64,000 nucleotides of DNA from Rhizorhabdus dicambivorans (lineage in GTDB: Bacteria; Pseudomonadota; Alphaproteobacteria; Sphingomonadales; Sphingomonadaceae). Location: assembly GCF_002355275.1 (NCBI RefSeq), contig NZ_CP023449.1:3450001-3514000 (forward strand), in the 5' to 3' direction. This document shows, piece by piece, positions 25,456 to 34,330 of this stretch; positions within the stretch are counted from its first letter, which is position 1, and the number at the start of each line of letters is the position of its first letter. The notes beneath the pieces are model-generated. The model saw only the letters and a program-made list of their open reading frames with translations, did no database searches and was not told the DNA's origin. The position numbers were made by a program, and so were the translations under genes.

Positions 25456-27326
25456 TGCCGGTCTAGCAGGGAGGCCAGCGCCTGTCCGGCTGGGATCGGC
25501 AGCAGGACATGCGAGGGATGATCGGGATCGCAGTATATGCTTTGCCGGGCGATGATCGGCTCACCCAGCTTCCCACCTAGATTGGCGTTGCGTTCGAAGC
25601 GGGGGAAGTCCGCCGAAGCGATATCGATCCGGATCCTATGCCCGACCTTGAACCGGTTCGCGGTGGCCCACATGTCGATCTCCAGCGGATATATCTCGCC
25701 CGGCTCGATCAGGGATGGAATATCGCCGCGGTGCCGCGCGCGCAGCATGCCGGACTGGAGCTGTATCGCCCTGCCGTCGGGAAAGACGTCGGTCAGACGC
25801 ACGGTGAAATCGGTATCCGTGGCCGAGGAGGACGCAAAGAGGCGCATCGTCACCGGCCCGACCACGTCGAGATCTGCAGCCAGCGGCGGCGAGGTGAAGC
25901 ACACGACATCGTCGCGTGCCTGTGCCGCCTGCACGTCCACGCTCCCCGGGCTGATGACGCTGGACAATATACTTCCACCCATGGTGGGCGTGGGATCGCG
26001 CGGATCATAAGCATAGCTTACCGCCCCGCCTTCCCTCGGCGCTTCGGCAGTCAGCGTTCCATCGGCGCCCAGATACAAGGGGGTGGGCGCATATCCGGGG
26101 GCGGGCCAATCGGCGGCGGTGCGCCATTCATTGGCACCCATCAGGTAATAGCTGACCCGCGCCAATCCGCCGGTGGCACCGGCGCGCACGGCCTCATACC
26201 ATTCGAGCAGAAGCCCCGGGATCATCTCGGACCGGTAGGGTCGGCGCAACTCGGGATGATCACTCATGCCCTCGCGATAGCCGATGCTGCCGTGCGAGCC
26301 GGGGCCGATGACGAGACGGCTGCCTTCCGCCACTTCGGGCTGCGCCTCGCTCCGCAACAGGGCCCATGTCGCAAGCGCGTCGGGCAAGCCCCAATCATAC
26401 CAGCCCGTCACCATCAGCGCCGGCGCCATGATCGCGCGCGCCATGGCGGCTCGGTTGGCATAGGGGATGGTGTGCGCGTCATGCGCGATCGACTGGCCGA
26501 ATATGGCGGGAAGCGCCTCGATCTCGGCGATCGACACCCCTTCGACATCGAACAGCTCTCGAATGAAACGCGCCCGATCGATCGAAGGCATATCTGCATA
26601 AAGCTGCCATAACCGGATGCGTGCGGCCGAGGGCGCGAATTGGGCAAGTTCGGGGAAACGCGCGATCACCGTGTCGGGCAGAGCCGGATCGAGCGGCGCG
26701 TTGAACAGGCCGGTCGCCAACGTCTCGGCGAACATCCGACGTTCCAGCTCGCCATGTGAAACCGCTTGCTTGGTCGCGCCCTTGCCGACCGACCGCGCAT
26801 AGCTGTTGATGAACAGATGAAGCGCGACGGTGTTCTGGGCGACGCCGAGGCCGCTGACTTCCGGGGCGATCGCCCCCATCTTCTTATGGGTCGCCATGCA
26901 CCATTGGGTCTGGCCGTCATAGGAGCCGCCGAAGCTGGCGACGAACCCATCGCACCAGTCCTGCCCAGCAATCCAGTCGACGAGATCCGGGCTATCCTCG
27001 GATTCGAAGACATAATAATCCCAGCTTGCGGGCTCGCTTTCGCCGGTGCCCCGGCAATCCTGCAGCACGACAGCATAGCCGCGGCGAGCGAACGCCATGG
27101 CCAGGTTGACACGCTTGTCCGCCATCCGCCCATAGGGCGTTCGGGTCACGATAACCGGTGCCGGCAGGATCGGGGGAAGATAGACGTCGGTGGCAAGCCG
27201 CGTACCATCGCGCATCGCCACCCACTGCGTGCGGACCCCGATCTGCGCAGGGGCGTGGCGCGCCGGCGGCATGTCGCCGCTCAGACGAGCAGGCAGACCG
27301 GGTTGACGGAGCCCCTCAACCGCCAT
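25452..27326 (-). CDS. Peptidase S15 / CocE-NonD family hydrolase, copy 1
   Basis: A 624-residue alpha/beta hydrolase with the X-Pro dipeptidyl-peptidase C-terminal jelly-roll domain. The nucleophile is S135 in GGSYDGQ; the acid is the Asp of TGWYDWG and the base the His of GPGSHGS. The N-terminal region MRDGTRLATDVYLPP is the family hallmark. Relatives hydrolyse X-Pro peptides, cocaine, beta-lactam amino esters or glutaryl-cephalosporins, so ester or amide specificity is open. I use the ATG at 27326, which overlaps the M14 gene by 11 bp; further upstream residues are antisense-like. No signal peptide, hence cytoplasmic. Confidence 0.9.
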   Translation of the reverse strand: MAVEGLRQPGLPARLSGDMPPARHAPAQIGVRTQWVAMRDGTRLATDVYLPPILPAPVIVTRTPYGRMADKRVNLAMAFARRGYAVVLQDCRGTGESEPASWDYYVFESEDSPDLVDWIAGQDWCDGFVASFGGSYDGQTQWCMATHKKMGAIAPEVSGLGVAQNTVALHLFINSYARSVGKGATKQAVSHGELERRMFAETLATGLFNAPLDPALPDTVIARFPELAQFAPSAARIRLWQLYADMPSIDRARFIRELFDVEGVSIAEIEALPAIFGQSIAHDAHTIPYANRAAMARAIMAPALMVTGWYDWGLPDALATWALLRSEAQPEVAEGSRLVIGPGSHGSIGYREGMSDHPELRRPYRSEMIPGLLLEWYEAVRAGATGGLARVSYYLMGANEWRTAADWPAPGYAPTPLYLGADGTLTAEAPREGGAVSYAYDPRDPTPTMGGSILSSVISPGSVDVQAAQARDDVVCFTSPPLAADLDVVGPVTMRLFASSSATDTDFTVRLTDVFPDGRAIQLQSGMLRARHRGDIPSLIEPGEIYPLEIDMWATANRFKVGHRIRIDIASADFPRFERNANLGGKLGEPIIARQSIYCDPDHPSHVLLPIPAGQALASLLDRQ

Positions 27327-28722
27327 CGGAGCTTCTCTCCTCGAGAATCGCATTGAGCGCGACCAGTCCGCTGCCAAGCTGGACTCTGGCGAGCCTGTCA
27401 TAGGGGATCGCCTCGAAGGCGTCGAAGTCGACATGGGCGGCAATCCCCGCCAGCGCTTCATCGAACGCGGCTTCAAGTCGAGGGATAGCCTGCACGATCG
27501 CCGGTGTCTGCTCGGACGCTTTGAGCAGGCGGACGAGTTGATAGCTGTGGCACAGGAACCAGAAGCCGCCTTCAACCATGCACGCCTGGAACCGGTCCGC
27601 TTCCTTCATTGGCCGGTCATAGAGGCTGTTGAACAGCAAATCCTCGGTCGGGTGCATCGCCATCGGCCGGCCGCCGAGGTTGAGATTTTCGCGGGTCGGG
27701 ATGACGCCTCCGCCGATCACCGCGGCGTAGATCGGGTTATTCTGATCGACATCGTCCTTCACTCGCTCCCACACCTCGATCAGCAGCGAGGCGAGATATT
27801 TGCTGTCTGCATCGATGCGCAGCTTGAAGCGCCGGAGATTCTCGCCCGTATCGCGCTCGGAACCGTCGAGCGGATGGAGCACATAGCCGAGTTCGGTCGC
27901 CATACTGACCGCTTCGGGCTTGATCTGCTCCAGATAGTCCCAGCTCTGATTGCCGAAGGGGAAGACCCGCTCGGGCGCGTCCATCCGGGGCTCGAGATAG
28001 TCATAATGCTTTCGGACGGACCAGGTCTCCATGATCCCCTCGCCATATTGCTCGCAAATCCCCTGCCACATCGGCCGACGCTGCAGGGGAAAGGCTTCGT
28101 CGTCCAGCAGCGCATAGAGGCTGTCTCGGCAATCGGGGCCCATATCGCGATTAAAATAGTAGAAGGCGCCGCCGACCCAGGCATTGTGCAGGGAGTAGTA
28201 AAAGTCAGGACGTAGCCGATCGAGCAAGTCCTTTAGTATCTGTGCCTCGGGCGATGGCTGGTCCCAACGAAGCCTCTTGTGGTCGATCGGAAAGGAGCCG
28301 TCGACCTGGCTGGTGAGGGGCTGGACATAGAAGCTGCGCATGTAGCGCTCCATGTCGACCGGCTCCAACGACCAGCCCTCGTTGAGCAAGGCACCGTCGG
28401 GGTCGATGCAGGGAATGATATGCCATTCGACGCCGGTTGCGACGAGATCGATCGCGTCATGTTCGAGAAGATGGAGCAGCCCGGCGATGGTGAGGCTGCA
28501 GATCGGCTCCTTGCAATGGGGGAAACCAACCACAAGTGCCGTCACGGTGCCTGTTCCACAGGCAATATCGTAGATCGGCACGCCATTGGGGCTCGCACCG
28601 ATCACCTCAACCGAGAAGCGCGGATCGGCGCGCAGCCGTTCGGAAAGTGCGTTCAGTTCCGCGACCGAACGGAAGCGATCGAAATGCGGAAGGGCGGCCA
28701 GTACGGCCCTGACGTCGATCAT
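27316..28722 (-). CDS. M14-family zinc carboxypeptidase-like protein, copy 1
   Basis: A 468-residue protein with the M14 carboxypeptidase zinc signature HxxE in VGFPHCKEPICS, the PCIDPDGALLNEG segment typical of the family and a third metal-ligand His candidate in YYSLHNAW. These enzymes remove C-terminal residues or cleave amide-linked modifications. No signal peptide or propeptide is seen, so it acts inside the cell. It is translationally coupled to the MFS gene upstream (ATGA at 28719-28722) and to S15 downstream. Sequence differs widely from the second M14 at 47.0 kb, so the two probably have different specificities. Confidence 0.85.
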   Translation of the reverse strand: MIDVRAVLAALPHFDRFRSVAELNALSERLRADPRFSVEVIGASPNGVPIYDIACGTGTVTALVVGFPHCKEPICSLTIAGLLHLLEHDAIDLVATGVEWHIIPCIDPDGALLNEGWSLEPVDMERYMRSFYVQPLTSQVDGSFPIDHKRLRWDQPSPEAQILKDLLDRLRPDFYYSLHNAWVGGAFYYFNRDMGPDCRDSLYALLDDEAFPLQRRPMWQGICEQYGEGIMETWSVRKHYDYLEPRMDAPERVFPFGNQSWDYLEQIKPEAVSMATELGYVLHPLDGSERDTGENLRRFKLRIDADSKYLASLLIEVWERVKDDVDQNNPIYAAVIGGGVIPTRENLNLGGRPMAMHPTEDLLFNSLYDRPMKEADRFQACMVEGGFWFLCHSYQLVRLLKASEQTPAIVQAIPRLEAAFDEALAGIAAHVDFDAFEAIPYDRLARVQLGSGLVALNAILEERSSDGG

Positions 28723-29996
28723 GCGGGCAGTCCCTCATTTTCAAGAGCGACATCGGATGCTACCGTGCGGCTGGCCCGCCACAAATGCCACGATGCCCAG
28801 AGATAGCCCGGGCAAAGCGCGAGCAACGCATAGCGCAAGGCCTCATCGCCATAACCGGGCGTCAACATATCGCTCAGGAAGCCGACCGCCAGCGGGCCCA
28901 GGCCCACCCCGATCAGATTAGTGAAGAGATAGGTGGTCGCCACCGCGACCGAGCGCGACCCCGCGGGCACGACGCTCTGGATCGTCGCGAACAGCGGGCC
29001 GGCGGTGCCATAATTGGCCATCGCGATCAGCAGCACGAAGCCGAAGGCGACATAGGGCGAGGTGACCAGGTAGATCGCCGCGCCGAAGATGCCGGACAGC
29101 AGGAAGACCGACGTTATCGCCTTGATCTGCAGCGCTTCGTTATGCGCGGCCCGGCGCGATGCCCATTCGCCTGCGGCGAGCGATCCGACGACACCGCCGA
29201 CACCCCAGATCAGCGCAAACCATATCCCGAGCTCTGCGGTGCTGAAACCATAGCTGCGGATGAAGAAGGTCGGCAGCCACTGGATCACGCCGATCCCGAA
29301 AAAGGTCAGCAGCGAATAGCCGATGACGAGATGACGATAGGTGCGGTTGGACCATAGCAGCCGAGCCGTGCTCGCGCGCGGATGTTGCGGCGCCGCGGGC
29401 TTCGCCATCGGTCCGGCCGGCGCAGCGGCCGTTATCCGATCGCGCACCGTCAGGAAGAGGATGGCGGCAAGCAACAGACCCGGCGCCCCGAGCAGCACGA
29501 AGGTCGTCCGCCAACCGACCAGGTCATTCAGCCACCCGCCCAGAAAATAGCCGGCAATCGCACTGAGCGGATAGCCGAGCATGAACATCGAGGTAGCGCG
29601 TGGCCGACTCTTGCGGTCGAAGCGATCGGCGATGAGAGCGTTGGCCGGTGCGACGCAACCCGCCTCGCCGACCGCCACACCGATCCGGATGACGAGCAGC
29701 TGTGCGAAGTTCGACGCGAGCCCGGACAGGGCTAGGGCACCGCATTGCAGCGCGGTGGTGAACGAGATGATCCCCACGCGATTGCCGCGATCCGCGGCTC
29801 GCCCGATCGGCACGCCCAGCGTTGCATAGAACAGGGTGAAGGCGATGCCGGTGAGAAGGCCGAGCTGGGTGTCACTGAGCTTCAGGTCCGTCTTGATGTC
29901 CTGCATCATGACGCCGAGCGCCGCATGCTCCACCTTGTTGAAGACCAGCGTGAGCAGAAGGATAGCGATCAGATAGGATTTGCTGTTCTTCAACAT
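28719..29996 (-). CDS. MFS transporter, spinster-type, copy 1
   Basis: A 425-residue protein with about 12 transmembrane helices. The N-terminal pattern FNKVEHAALGVMMQDIKTDL, LSDTQLGLLTGIAFTLFYA is that of the spinster-like MFS group common in sphingomonads. I start at MLKNSKSYL (29996). It is the second gene of the operon headed by the TonB-dependent receptor at 30094-32433 and is followed by three overlapping peptidase genes, so it is the likely inner-membrane importer for the same substrate. The conserved Asp of the first helix motif (VDR in the other two copies) is VEH here. Confidence 0.9.
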   Translation of the reverse strand: MLKNSKSYLIAILLLTLVFNKVEHAALGVMMQDIKTDLKLSDTQLGLLTGIAFTLFYATLGVPIGRAADRGNRVGIISFTTALQCGALALSGLASNFAQLLVIRIGVAVGEAGCVAPANALIADRFDRKSRPRATSMFMLGYPLSAIAGYFLGGWLNDLVGWRTTFVLLGAPGLLLAAILFLTVRDRITAAAPAGPMAKPAAPQHPRASTARLLWSNRTYRHLVIGYSLLTFFGIGVIQWLPTFFIRSYGFSTAELGIWFALIWGVGGVVGSLAAGEWASRRAAHNEALQIKAITSVFLLSGIFGAAIYLVTSPYVAFGFVLLIAMANYGTAGPLFATIQSVVPAGSRSVAVATTYLFTNLIGVGLGPLAVGFLSDMLTPGYGDEALRYALLALCPGYLWASWHLWRASRTVASDVALENEGLPA

Positions 29997-30037
29997 GGAT
30001 GACCTTTGCGTCGTGTCGGTCACTTGAGCAGAAGCAA

Positions 30038-30070
30038 TGCGGCCCGGTCGATCCATATAACCGGGCCGCA
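30038..30070. terminator. 11-bp hairpin between TBDR and MFS genes
   Basis: Perfect inverted repeat TGCGGCCCGGT (30038-30048) and ACCGGGCCGCA (30060-30070) with an 11-nt loop, in the 97-bp gap between the receptor stop and the MFS start. No T-tract follows on the minus strand, so partial attenuation or protection of the receptor mRNA end is more likely than full termination. Confidence 0.5.
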
Positions 30071-30093
30071 TCCGCTTTGTGCTATCGGGTCAG

Positions 30094-32433
30094 CTAGCCG
30101 CCAAATTTGTAATCGAGACGGATTCCCAAGGTCCGGGGCCGCAGGCGATAGCCGTAGAAGGCAGGCACGTTGACCGAGGTACCACGCGAGGCAAACGTAT
30201 CCTCGTCGAACAGGTTACGCACGAAGAGATTGACACCAAGCCCCTTCAGCGTCGTCCCCGCCGACAGGTCAATCTTCACATAGTCGCTGGTCTTGATGCT
30301 GGGCCGGTTGACGATGTCGCCGTAGGTCGAGCCGACATAGATCGTGTCGACACGGAGGTAGCTGGAATTGCCGCCGATCGGGAAATCATACTGCAGACCC
30401 AGATTGGCATTGACCTTCGCCGAGCCGGGCAACTGGTTGCCCGCCATGGCGCCCAGCGAGGGGACATCGTCGACGATCCGCGCATTGGTGTAGGAAACCC
30501 CCGCGAGCGCGCGGAAGCCACCACCGAACTTCACCGCGCCGGAAAACTCGACACCGTCGGATTTCGCGTTGCCGGCATTGGCCTGATAGGACAGCAGGCA
30601 ACCGGTCGGTGGCGGCGGTGCCAGGACGCGCACGGGAACACCCGCCCATTCCATGTGGAACACCGCGACGTCGGCCGACACTGCGCCGCCCAGGAAGCTG
30701 CCCTTCACGCCCGCCTCATAGCTCTTGATCTTGTCCGAGCTCAGCCGACCCGTCTCCGCGAGCGTGACGTTCGTGCCGTCGACGAGACCATCATTGTTGA
30801 CGTCACAGCGCGATGCCGGGAGCTGCGCCTGTGGCGTACCGAGGCGGAAACCCTGTGAATAGCTTGCATAGACCAGCACGTCCTTGCTGGGCTTCGCGCT
30901 GACGCTGAAGCGCGGATTGACGCCATCCGACTTGACCGTGCCCCGGAAATTCGACGTGCCCGTGAAAGGTCCTACCCGAATATCGGAAAAGCGGCGCGTA
31001 TAGTCATAGTAGCGGGCACCGGCGCTGAGCGTCAGCCAGTCGAACGGCTTCGCGAAGGCTTCGCCATAGACCGCTTTCTGGGTGAGCCGGCGGACGATGT
31101 CGGCATTGCCGATCTTGTCGAGGCTGCCGGGCGTGAAGCTGTTGGTTGCGGCCGATCCCAGCCAGTAGAAAGAGATATTGGCATCGTCGGTCAGCCGCTC
31201 GGCAAAGGCGCCCACGACCAGATTGATCGGCCCGTCGAGCTTCGTGGTCACGCGAAGTTCGCCGACATGCTCCTTGTGATGGCTCGGCTGGCCCTGCGAA
31301 ATGGGCAGCGCCGAACCGAACACGCCGAAGGCCTGAGCATTGGCGGACCCGCTCTTCATGAACGAGTAGCTGGCGACCAGATCGGCCCAGCCGAGATCAT
31401 ATTCCGCGGTCGGATTGACGATCCCGACATATTGGTCGGAGAAGCCGTAGCGCTGCCCGCGGCGCACCTGGCGATCGTCGACGCGGTACAGATTCTGATC
31501 GAACTTGCCACTATTGGCCAGCGCGACGCCGTTCTGATGATTCTCTTGATAGAGGGCGTTCAGATTCAGCGTCAGTTGGTCGCTAGGTTCGAAGCGGAGC
31601 GCGGCCCGGCCTCCCCAGGTGCGGACCGCCCCGATATTGCCCTTGTCCCCGGTGCTGCGCTGGGCCTGGAATTGCGTCACCGGCCCGGCCTGGAAAGCGG
31701 CGTCGGAGCCCGACCGGTTCCGATAGTGGCCGCTCTCATAGCTGCCATAAGCGACCAGGCGGACTGCCGCCATGTCGCCCAGCGGCAGGTTGATCACGCT
31801 CTGCAGGTCGTAATTGCTCGAGCCTGGGCCACCGGTGTGACTGAAGGCGCCCGCCACCCGCCCTTCGGTCCGGCCGAGCTTCGGCGCATTGGGAATGATG
31901 CGGACCGCGCCGCCCAGTGAGGCGTCGCCGAAGGAGGTGCCCTGCGGCCCGCGCAGCACCTCGACCCGGTTGATGTCGACCGATTTGATGTCGATGCTGG
32001 TGCCGCCGGTAACGCCCGCGCTGTTGGTCGTCGGCGTCTCGCCAAAATAGCTCGCATAGGTCGGGCCGATGCCGAAATTCTGGGCGGAAGGCACCGTCTC
32101 GATCCCGCGGATGACGATCGATTGGCCGCTGTTGTAGCTCGTCGCCGACTGATTCACGCCGGGGATGCCGCGCAGATAGTCCTCGCTGTTGACCGCGCCG
32201 CGGTTGGTGAGATCACTGCCGCTTAGCGCCGAGATGCTGAGCGGCACGTCCAGCAATCGCTCTTCGCGCCGCCGGGCGGTGACGATGATCTCGCCGTCGC
32301 CGGCCACATCCTCCGCAGCGGCGGGCGCGCCCCTGGCCGCCGCCGCATTGCCCGACTGCGCCGCCAGGGGCGACGCAAAGGCTCCGACACAGGCTGTCGT
32401 CACCAGCAACACAAATCTTCCCGACCGCTTCAT
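30094..32433 (-). CDS. TonB-dependent outer-membrane receptor, copy 1
   Basis: A 779-residue receptor. Signal peptide: FVLLVTTACVGAFASPLAAQ; the TonB-box region follows (GEIIVTARRREERLLDVPLS). Plug domain: SGQSIVIRGIE, then RVEVLRGPQGTSFGDASLGG; the C-terminal 22-stranded barrel ends in LRPRTLGIRLDYKFGG. It imports scarce or large ligands with energy from TonB-ExbBD. It belongs to the group without FecI/FecR partners. AAAGGG precedes the ATG at 32433. An inverted repeat shared with the GntR promoter lies 44-61 bp upstream, so the receptor and its downstream operon are probably controlled by that regulator. Confidence 0.95.
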   Translation of the reverse strand: MKRSGRFVLLVTTACVGAFASPLAAQSGNAAAARGAPAAAEDVAGDGEIIVTARRREERLLDVPLSISALSGSDLTNRGAVNSEDYLRGIPGVNQSATSYNSGQSIVIRGIETVPSAQNFGIGPTYASYFGETPTTNSAGVTGGTSIDIKSVDINRVEVLRGPQGTSFGDASLGGAVRIIPNAPKLGRTEGRVAGAFSHTGGPGSSNYDLQSVINLPLGDMAAVRLVAYGSYESGHYRNRSGSDAAFQAGPVTQFQAQRSTGDKGNIGAVRTWGGRAALRFEPSDQLTLNLNALYQENHQNGVALANSGKFDQNLYRVDDRQVRRGQRYGFSDQYVGIVNPTAEYDLGWADLVASYSFMKSGSANAQAFGVFGSALPISQGQPSHHKEHVGELRVTTKLDGPINLVVGAFAERLTDDANISFYWLGSAATNSFTPGSLDKIGNADIVRRLTQKAVYGEAFAKPFDWLTLSAGARYYDYTRRFSDIRVGPFTGTSNFRGTVKSDGVNPRFSVSAKPSKDVLVYASYSQGFRLGTPQAQLPASRCDVNNDGLVDGTNVTLAETGRLSSDKIKSYEAGVKGSFLGGAVSADVAVFHMEWAGVPVRVLAPPPPTGCLLSYQANAGNAKSDGVEFSGAVKFGGGFRALAGVSYTNARIVDDVPSLGAMAGNQLPGSAKVNANLGLQYDFPIGGNSSYLRVDTIYVGSTYGDIVNRPSIKTSDYVKIDLSAGTTLKGLGVNLFVRNLFDEDTFASRGTSVNVPAFYGYRLRPRTLGIRLDYKFGG

Positions 32434-32476
32434 TTTTTTCCCTTTGTTGATCTCAGGATTATGACCGAAGTGACTA

Positions 32477-32494
32477 ATGGATATTTTATCCAAT
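32477..32494. promoter_or_regulatory. Predicted GntR operator upstream of TBDR operon
   Basis: ATTGGATAAAATATCCAT on the minus strand contains the palindrome TGGATA-AAA-TATCCA (32478-32492). It matches the site at 34240-34258 near the GntR gene at almost every position. It overlaps the end of the upstream cyclodeaminase-like gene and lies in the TBDR promoter region. Confidence 0.6.
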
Positions 32495-33436
32495 CTCAAT
32501 GGGCAAAATTTTGGACCTGATCTCGGTCGCCGCCGCAAGCAGCAATTGCGCGACCGCAAGATCGGCCATGCCAACCCCAACCGACTTGAACGCTATGATA
32601 TCGCGGAGCTTTTCCTCGGCTGGCGTGCCGCCCCTCACCAGTTCGCCAAGGTCCTTGACCGGCCCCAGCAGCCCCGCCTGATACGGGCCGATCAGGTCCC
32701 CGCTCTCGCGCAACGCGTCAGGCGTATCGACGACGAGTCGTGCGCGCTCCATGAGTGCGTCATCGGTTTCCCGCATGTCGGGCGCGAAGCTTCCGATCAG
32801 CGAGACATAGCTGCCCGGCGTGACCCAGGCTCCGCGAACCAGCGGCTGGCTGCTGTTGGTGGCGCTGCAGACGATATGGGAGGACGACACGCCACGCTCC
32901 AGGTCCGCGATTACCTCGACGCGTGGCACCACGCCGCCGAGCCTGGTCGCGACCGCTTCCGCCTTCCTGCCGTCGCGGCCCCATATGAAGACCCGCTCCA
33001 ACGGTCGGACCGCCGCATGCGAGCGCACAAGCGGCTCGGCCAGCGCCCCGGTCCCGATCATCAGCATGGTTCGCGCATCCGGCGGCGCGAGCAGCGACGC
33101 CGCGAGTGCCCCCACTGCCGCAGTACGGACGACGGTCAACGCGGCCGCGTCCAGCAGGGCGACCGTATCGCCCGTTTCCGCGTCAAGCAGGACATAGAGT
33201 CCATTTACCGAAGGGTGGCCCGTCCGGCCCCGTCCCGGCGCCACGGTGATCAGCTTCACGCCAACCTGCCGCTGGTCGACGCTCGGCATGACGAGCAGAA
33301 CATTGCCTGGTTGAGGTAAGTCGTAATGTGCGCGGGACAGTTGCAGTGCCACGCTACCGAAAGCCTTCTTCAGCGCCGCCAGAAGCGCGGCCTGATCCGA
33401 CAATCGCCCGATCGCATTCGCATCGAGATAGATCAT
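32486..33436 (-). CDS. Ornithine cyclodeaminase/mu-crystallin family protein, copy 1
   Basis: A 316-residue NAD(P)-binding protein with the family order: substrate domain (VGVKLITVAPGRGRTGHPS), the turn VALLDAAALTVVRTAAVGAL, and the dinucleotide loop MLMIGTGALAEPLVRSHAAV, then SSSHIVCSATNSSQP. Relatives convert ornithine to proline or reduce ketimines and imino acids. Together with DadA nearby it could process amino acids freed from the imported peptide. It lies between the GntR gene and the TBDR, all on one strand; its end overlaps the predicted operator for the TBDR. Confidence 0.9.
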   Translation of the reverse strand: MIYLDANAIGRLSDQAALLAALKKAFGSVALQLSRAHYDLPQPGNVLLVMPSVDQRQVGVKLITVAPGRGRTGHPSVNGLYVLLDAETGDTVALLDAAALTVVRTAAVGALAASLLAPPDARTMLMIGTGALAEPLVRSHAAVRPLERVFIWGRDGRKAEAVATRLGGVVPRVEVIADLERGVSSSHIVCSATNSSQPLVRGAWVTPGSYVSLIGSFAPDMRETDDALMERARLVVDTPDALRESGDLIGPYQAGLLGPVKDLGELVRGGTPAEEKLRDIIAFKSVGVGMADLAVAQLLLAAATEIRSKILPIEIG

Positions 33437-33460
33437 AGAATTCCTATGTTAAGCCTAGAC

Positions 33461-34216
33461 TTATGCCGTCTTCATCGCGGGAAGGCCGTCACCGTCCTGC
33501 TGGCTGTCGAGGAGCTCGAGAAGATCCAGCCGCGCCCTCTGGATATGGTCGCGCGTCAACGCCACCGCCTGGTTGACCGAGCGCTTGCGGCAAAGGTCGA
33601 GCAGCCCGCCATGATCGTCCTTGGCCTGCTCGACACCGGTGCCGAGAGTCAGGACGAGACGGGTGTAGCGGTCCGTATTGACCAGCAACCCCCTGATGAT
33701 CTCGAGCGTCCGCTTGCGTCCGGACGGCGCGTATAGCGCCATGTGGTAGCGCAGGTTGAACTCGCCCCACATGCCGATATCGGCGGCATCGATCTCGCGG
33801 TTATACTCATCGAGCACGGCCTCCGCGGTCCGCAGATCGCCTTCGGTCATGGCGGGGATTGCGACCCGCAACAGCTCGGGCTCGAGTTGGGCGCGCAGGT
33901 CGAAAAGCTCTTCGATTTCCGCGCGGGACAAGGCCGTGACCACATATCCGCGATGCGGATAGCTCGCCGCCAGTCCTTCGCGCTCGAGGCGCGACAGCGC
34001 CTCGCGGACCGGAATGCGGCTGACGCCCAGCCGCTCGGCCAGCGCATCCTGTCGCAGAGGCACCCCGTCCGACAACTCGCCCGAGATGATCAGCTGCCGT
34101 AACTCATCGGTAACCGTGTCGGCTATGGTGGCCCTCGCCGGCGTATCGCCCCGCTTCATCACTCGGCCAGTCTCGCGGTTACTCACCTTGCGTCCCCTTG
34201 CTGCTGCTGCCGACAT
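33461..34216 (-). CDS. GntR-family (FadR/FCD) transcriptional regulator
   Basis: A protein of about 250 residues. N-terminal winged helix: TIADTVTDELRQLIISGEL, then ALAERLGVSRIPVREALSRL; C-terminal FCD all-helical ligand domain with metal-site-like residues (MWGEFNLRYHMALY, then DDHGGLLDL). Such regulators sense amino acids or carboxylates. Start is ambiguous: ATG 34216 (chosen), GTG 34186 with a good AGGGGA site, or ATG 34159. The inverted repeat at 34240-34258 just upstream recurs before the TBDR operon, which suggests autoregulation and control of peptide uptake. DadA is divergent on the other side. Confidence 0.9.
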   Translation of the reverse strand: MSAAAARGRKVSNRETGRVMKRGDTPARATIADTVTDELRQLIISGELSDGVPLRQDALAERLGVSRIPVREALSRLEREGLAASYPHRGYVVTALSRAEIEELFDLRAQLEPELLRVAIPAMTEGDLRTAEAVLDEYNREIDAADIGMWGEFNLRYHMALYAPSGRKRTLEIIRGLLVNTDRYTRLVLTLGTGVEQAKDDHGGLLDLCRKRSVNQAVALTRDHIQRARLDLLELLDSQQDGDGLPAMKTA

Positions 34217-34239
34217 AGCGGGCCAACACCCACCTTGCA

Positions 34240-34258
34240 ATTGGATAAAATGTCCAAT
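34240..34258. promoter_or_regulatory. Predicted GntR operator in the gntR-dadA intergenic region
   Basis: ATTGGA-TAAAATG-TCCAAT is a perfect 6-bp inverted repeat, located between the GntR gene (minus) and the DadA-like gene (plus). The same motif lies at 32477-32494. FadR-type regulators bind short palindromes of this length. Confidence 0.65.
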
Positions 34259-34330
34259 AGCTCCGCACTGCTAATCGGTCTTGATAGGCCGTGGAAACCG
34301 GGAATGGCTCCCCGAAAGGCATGCTGACTC

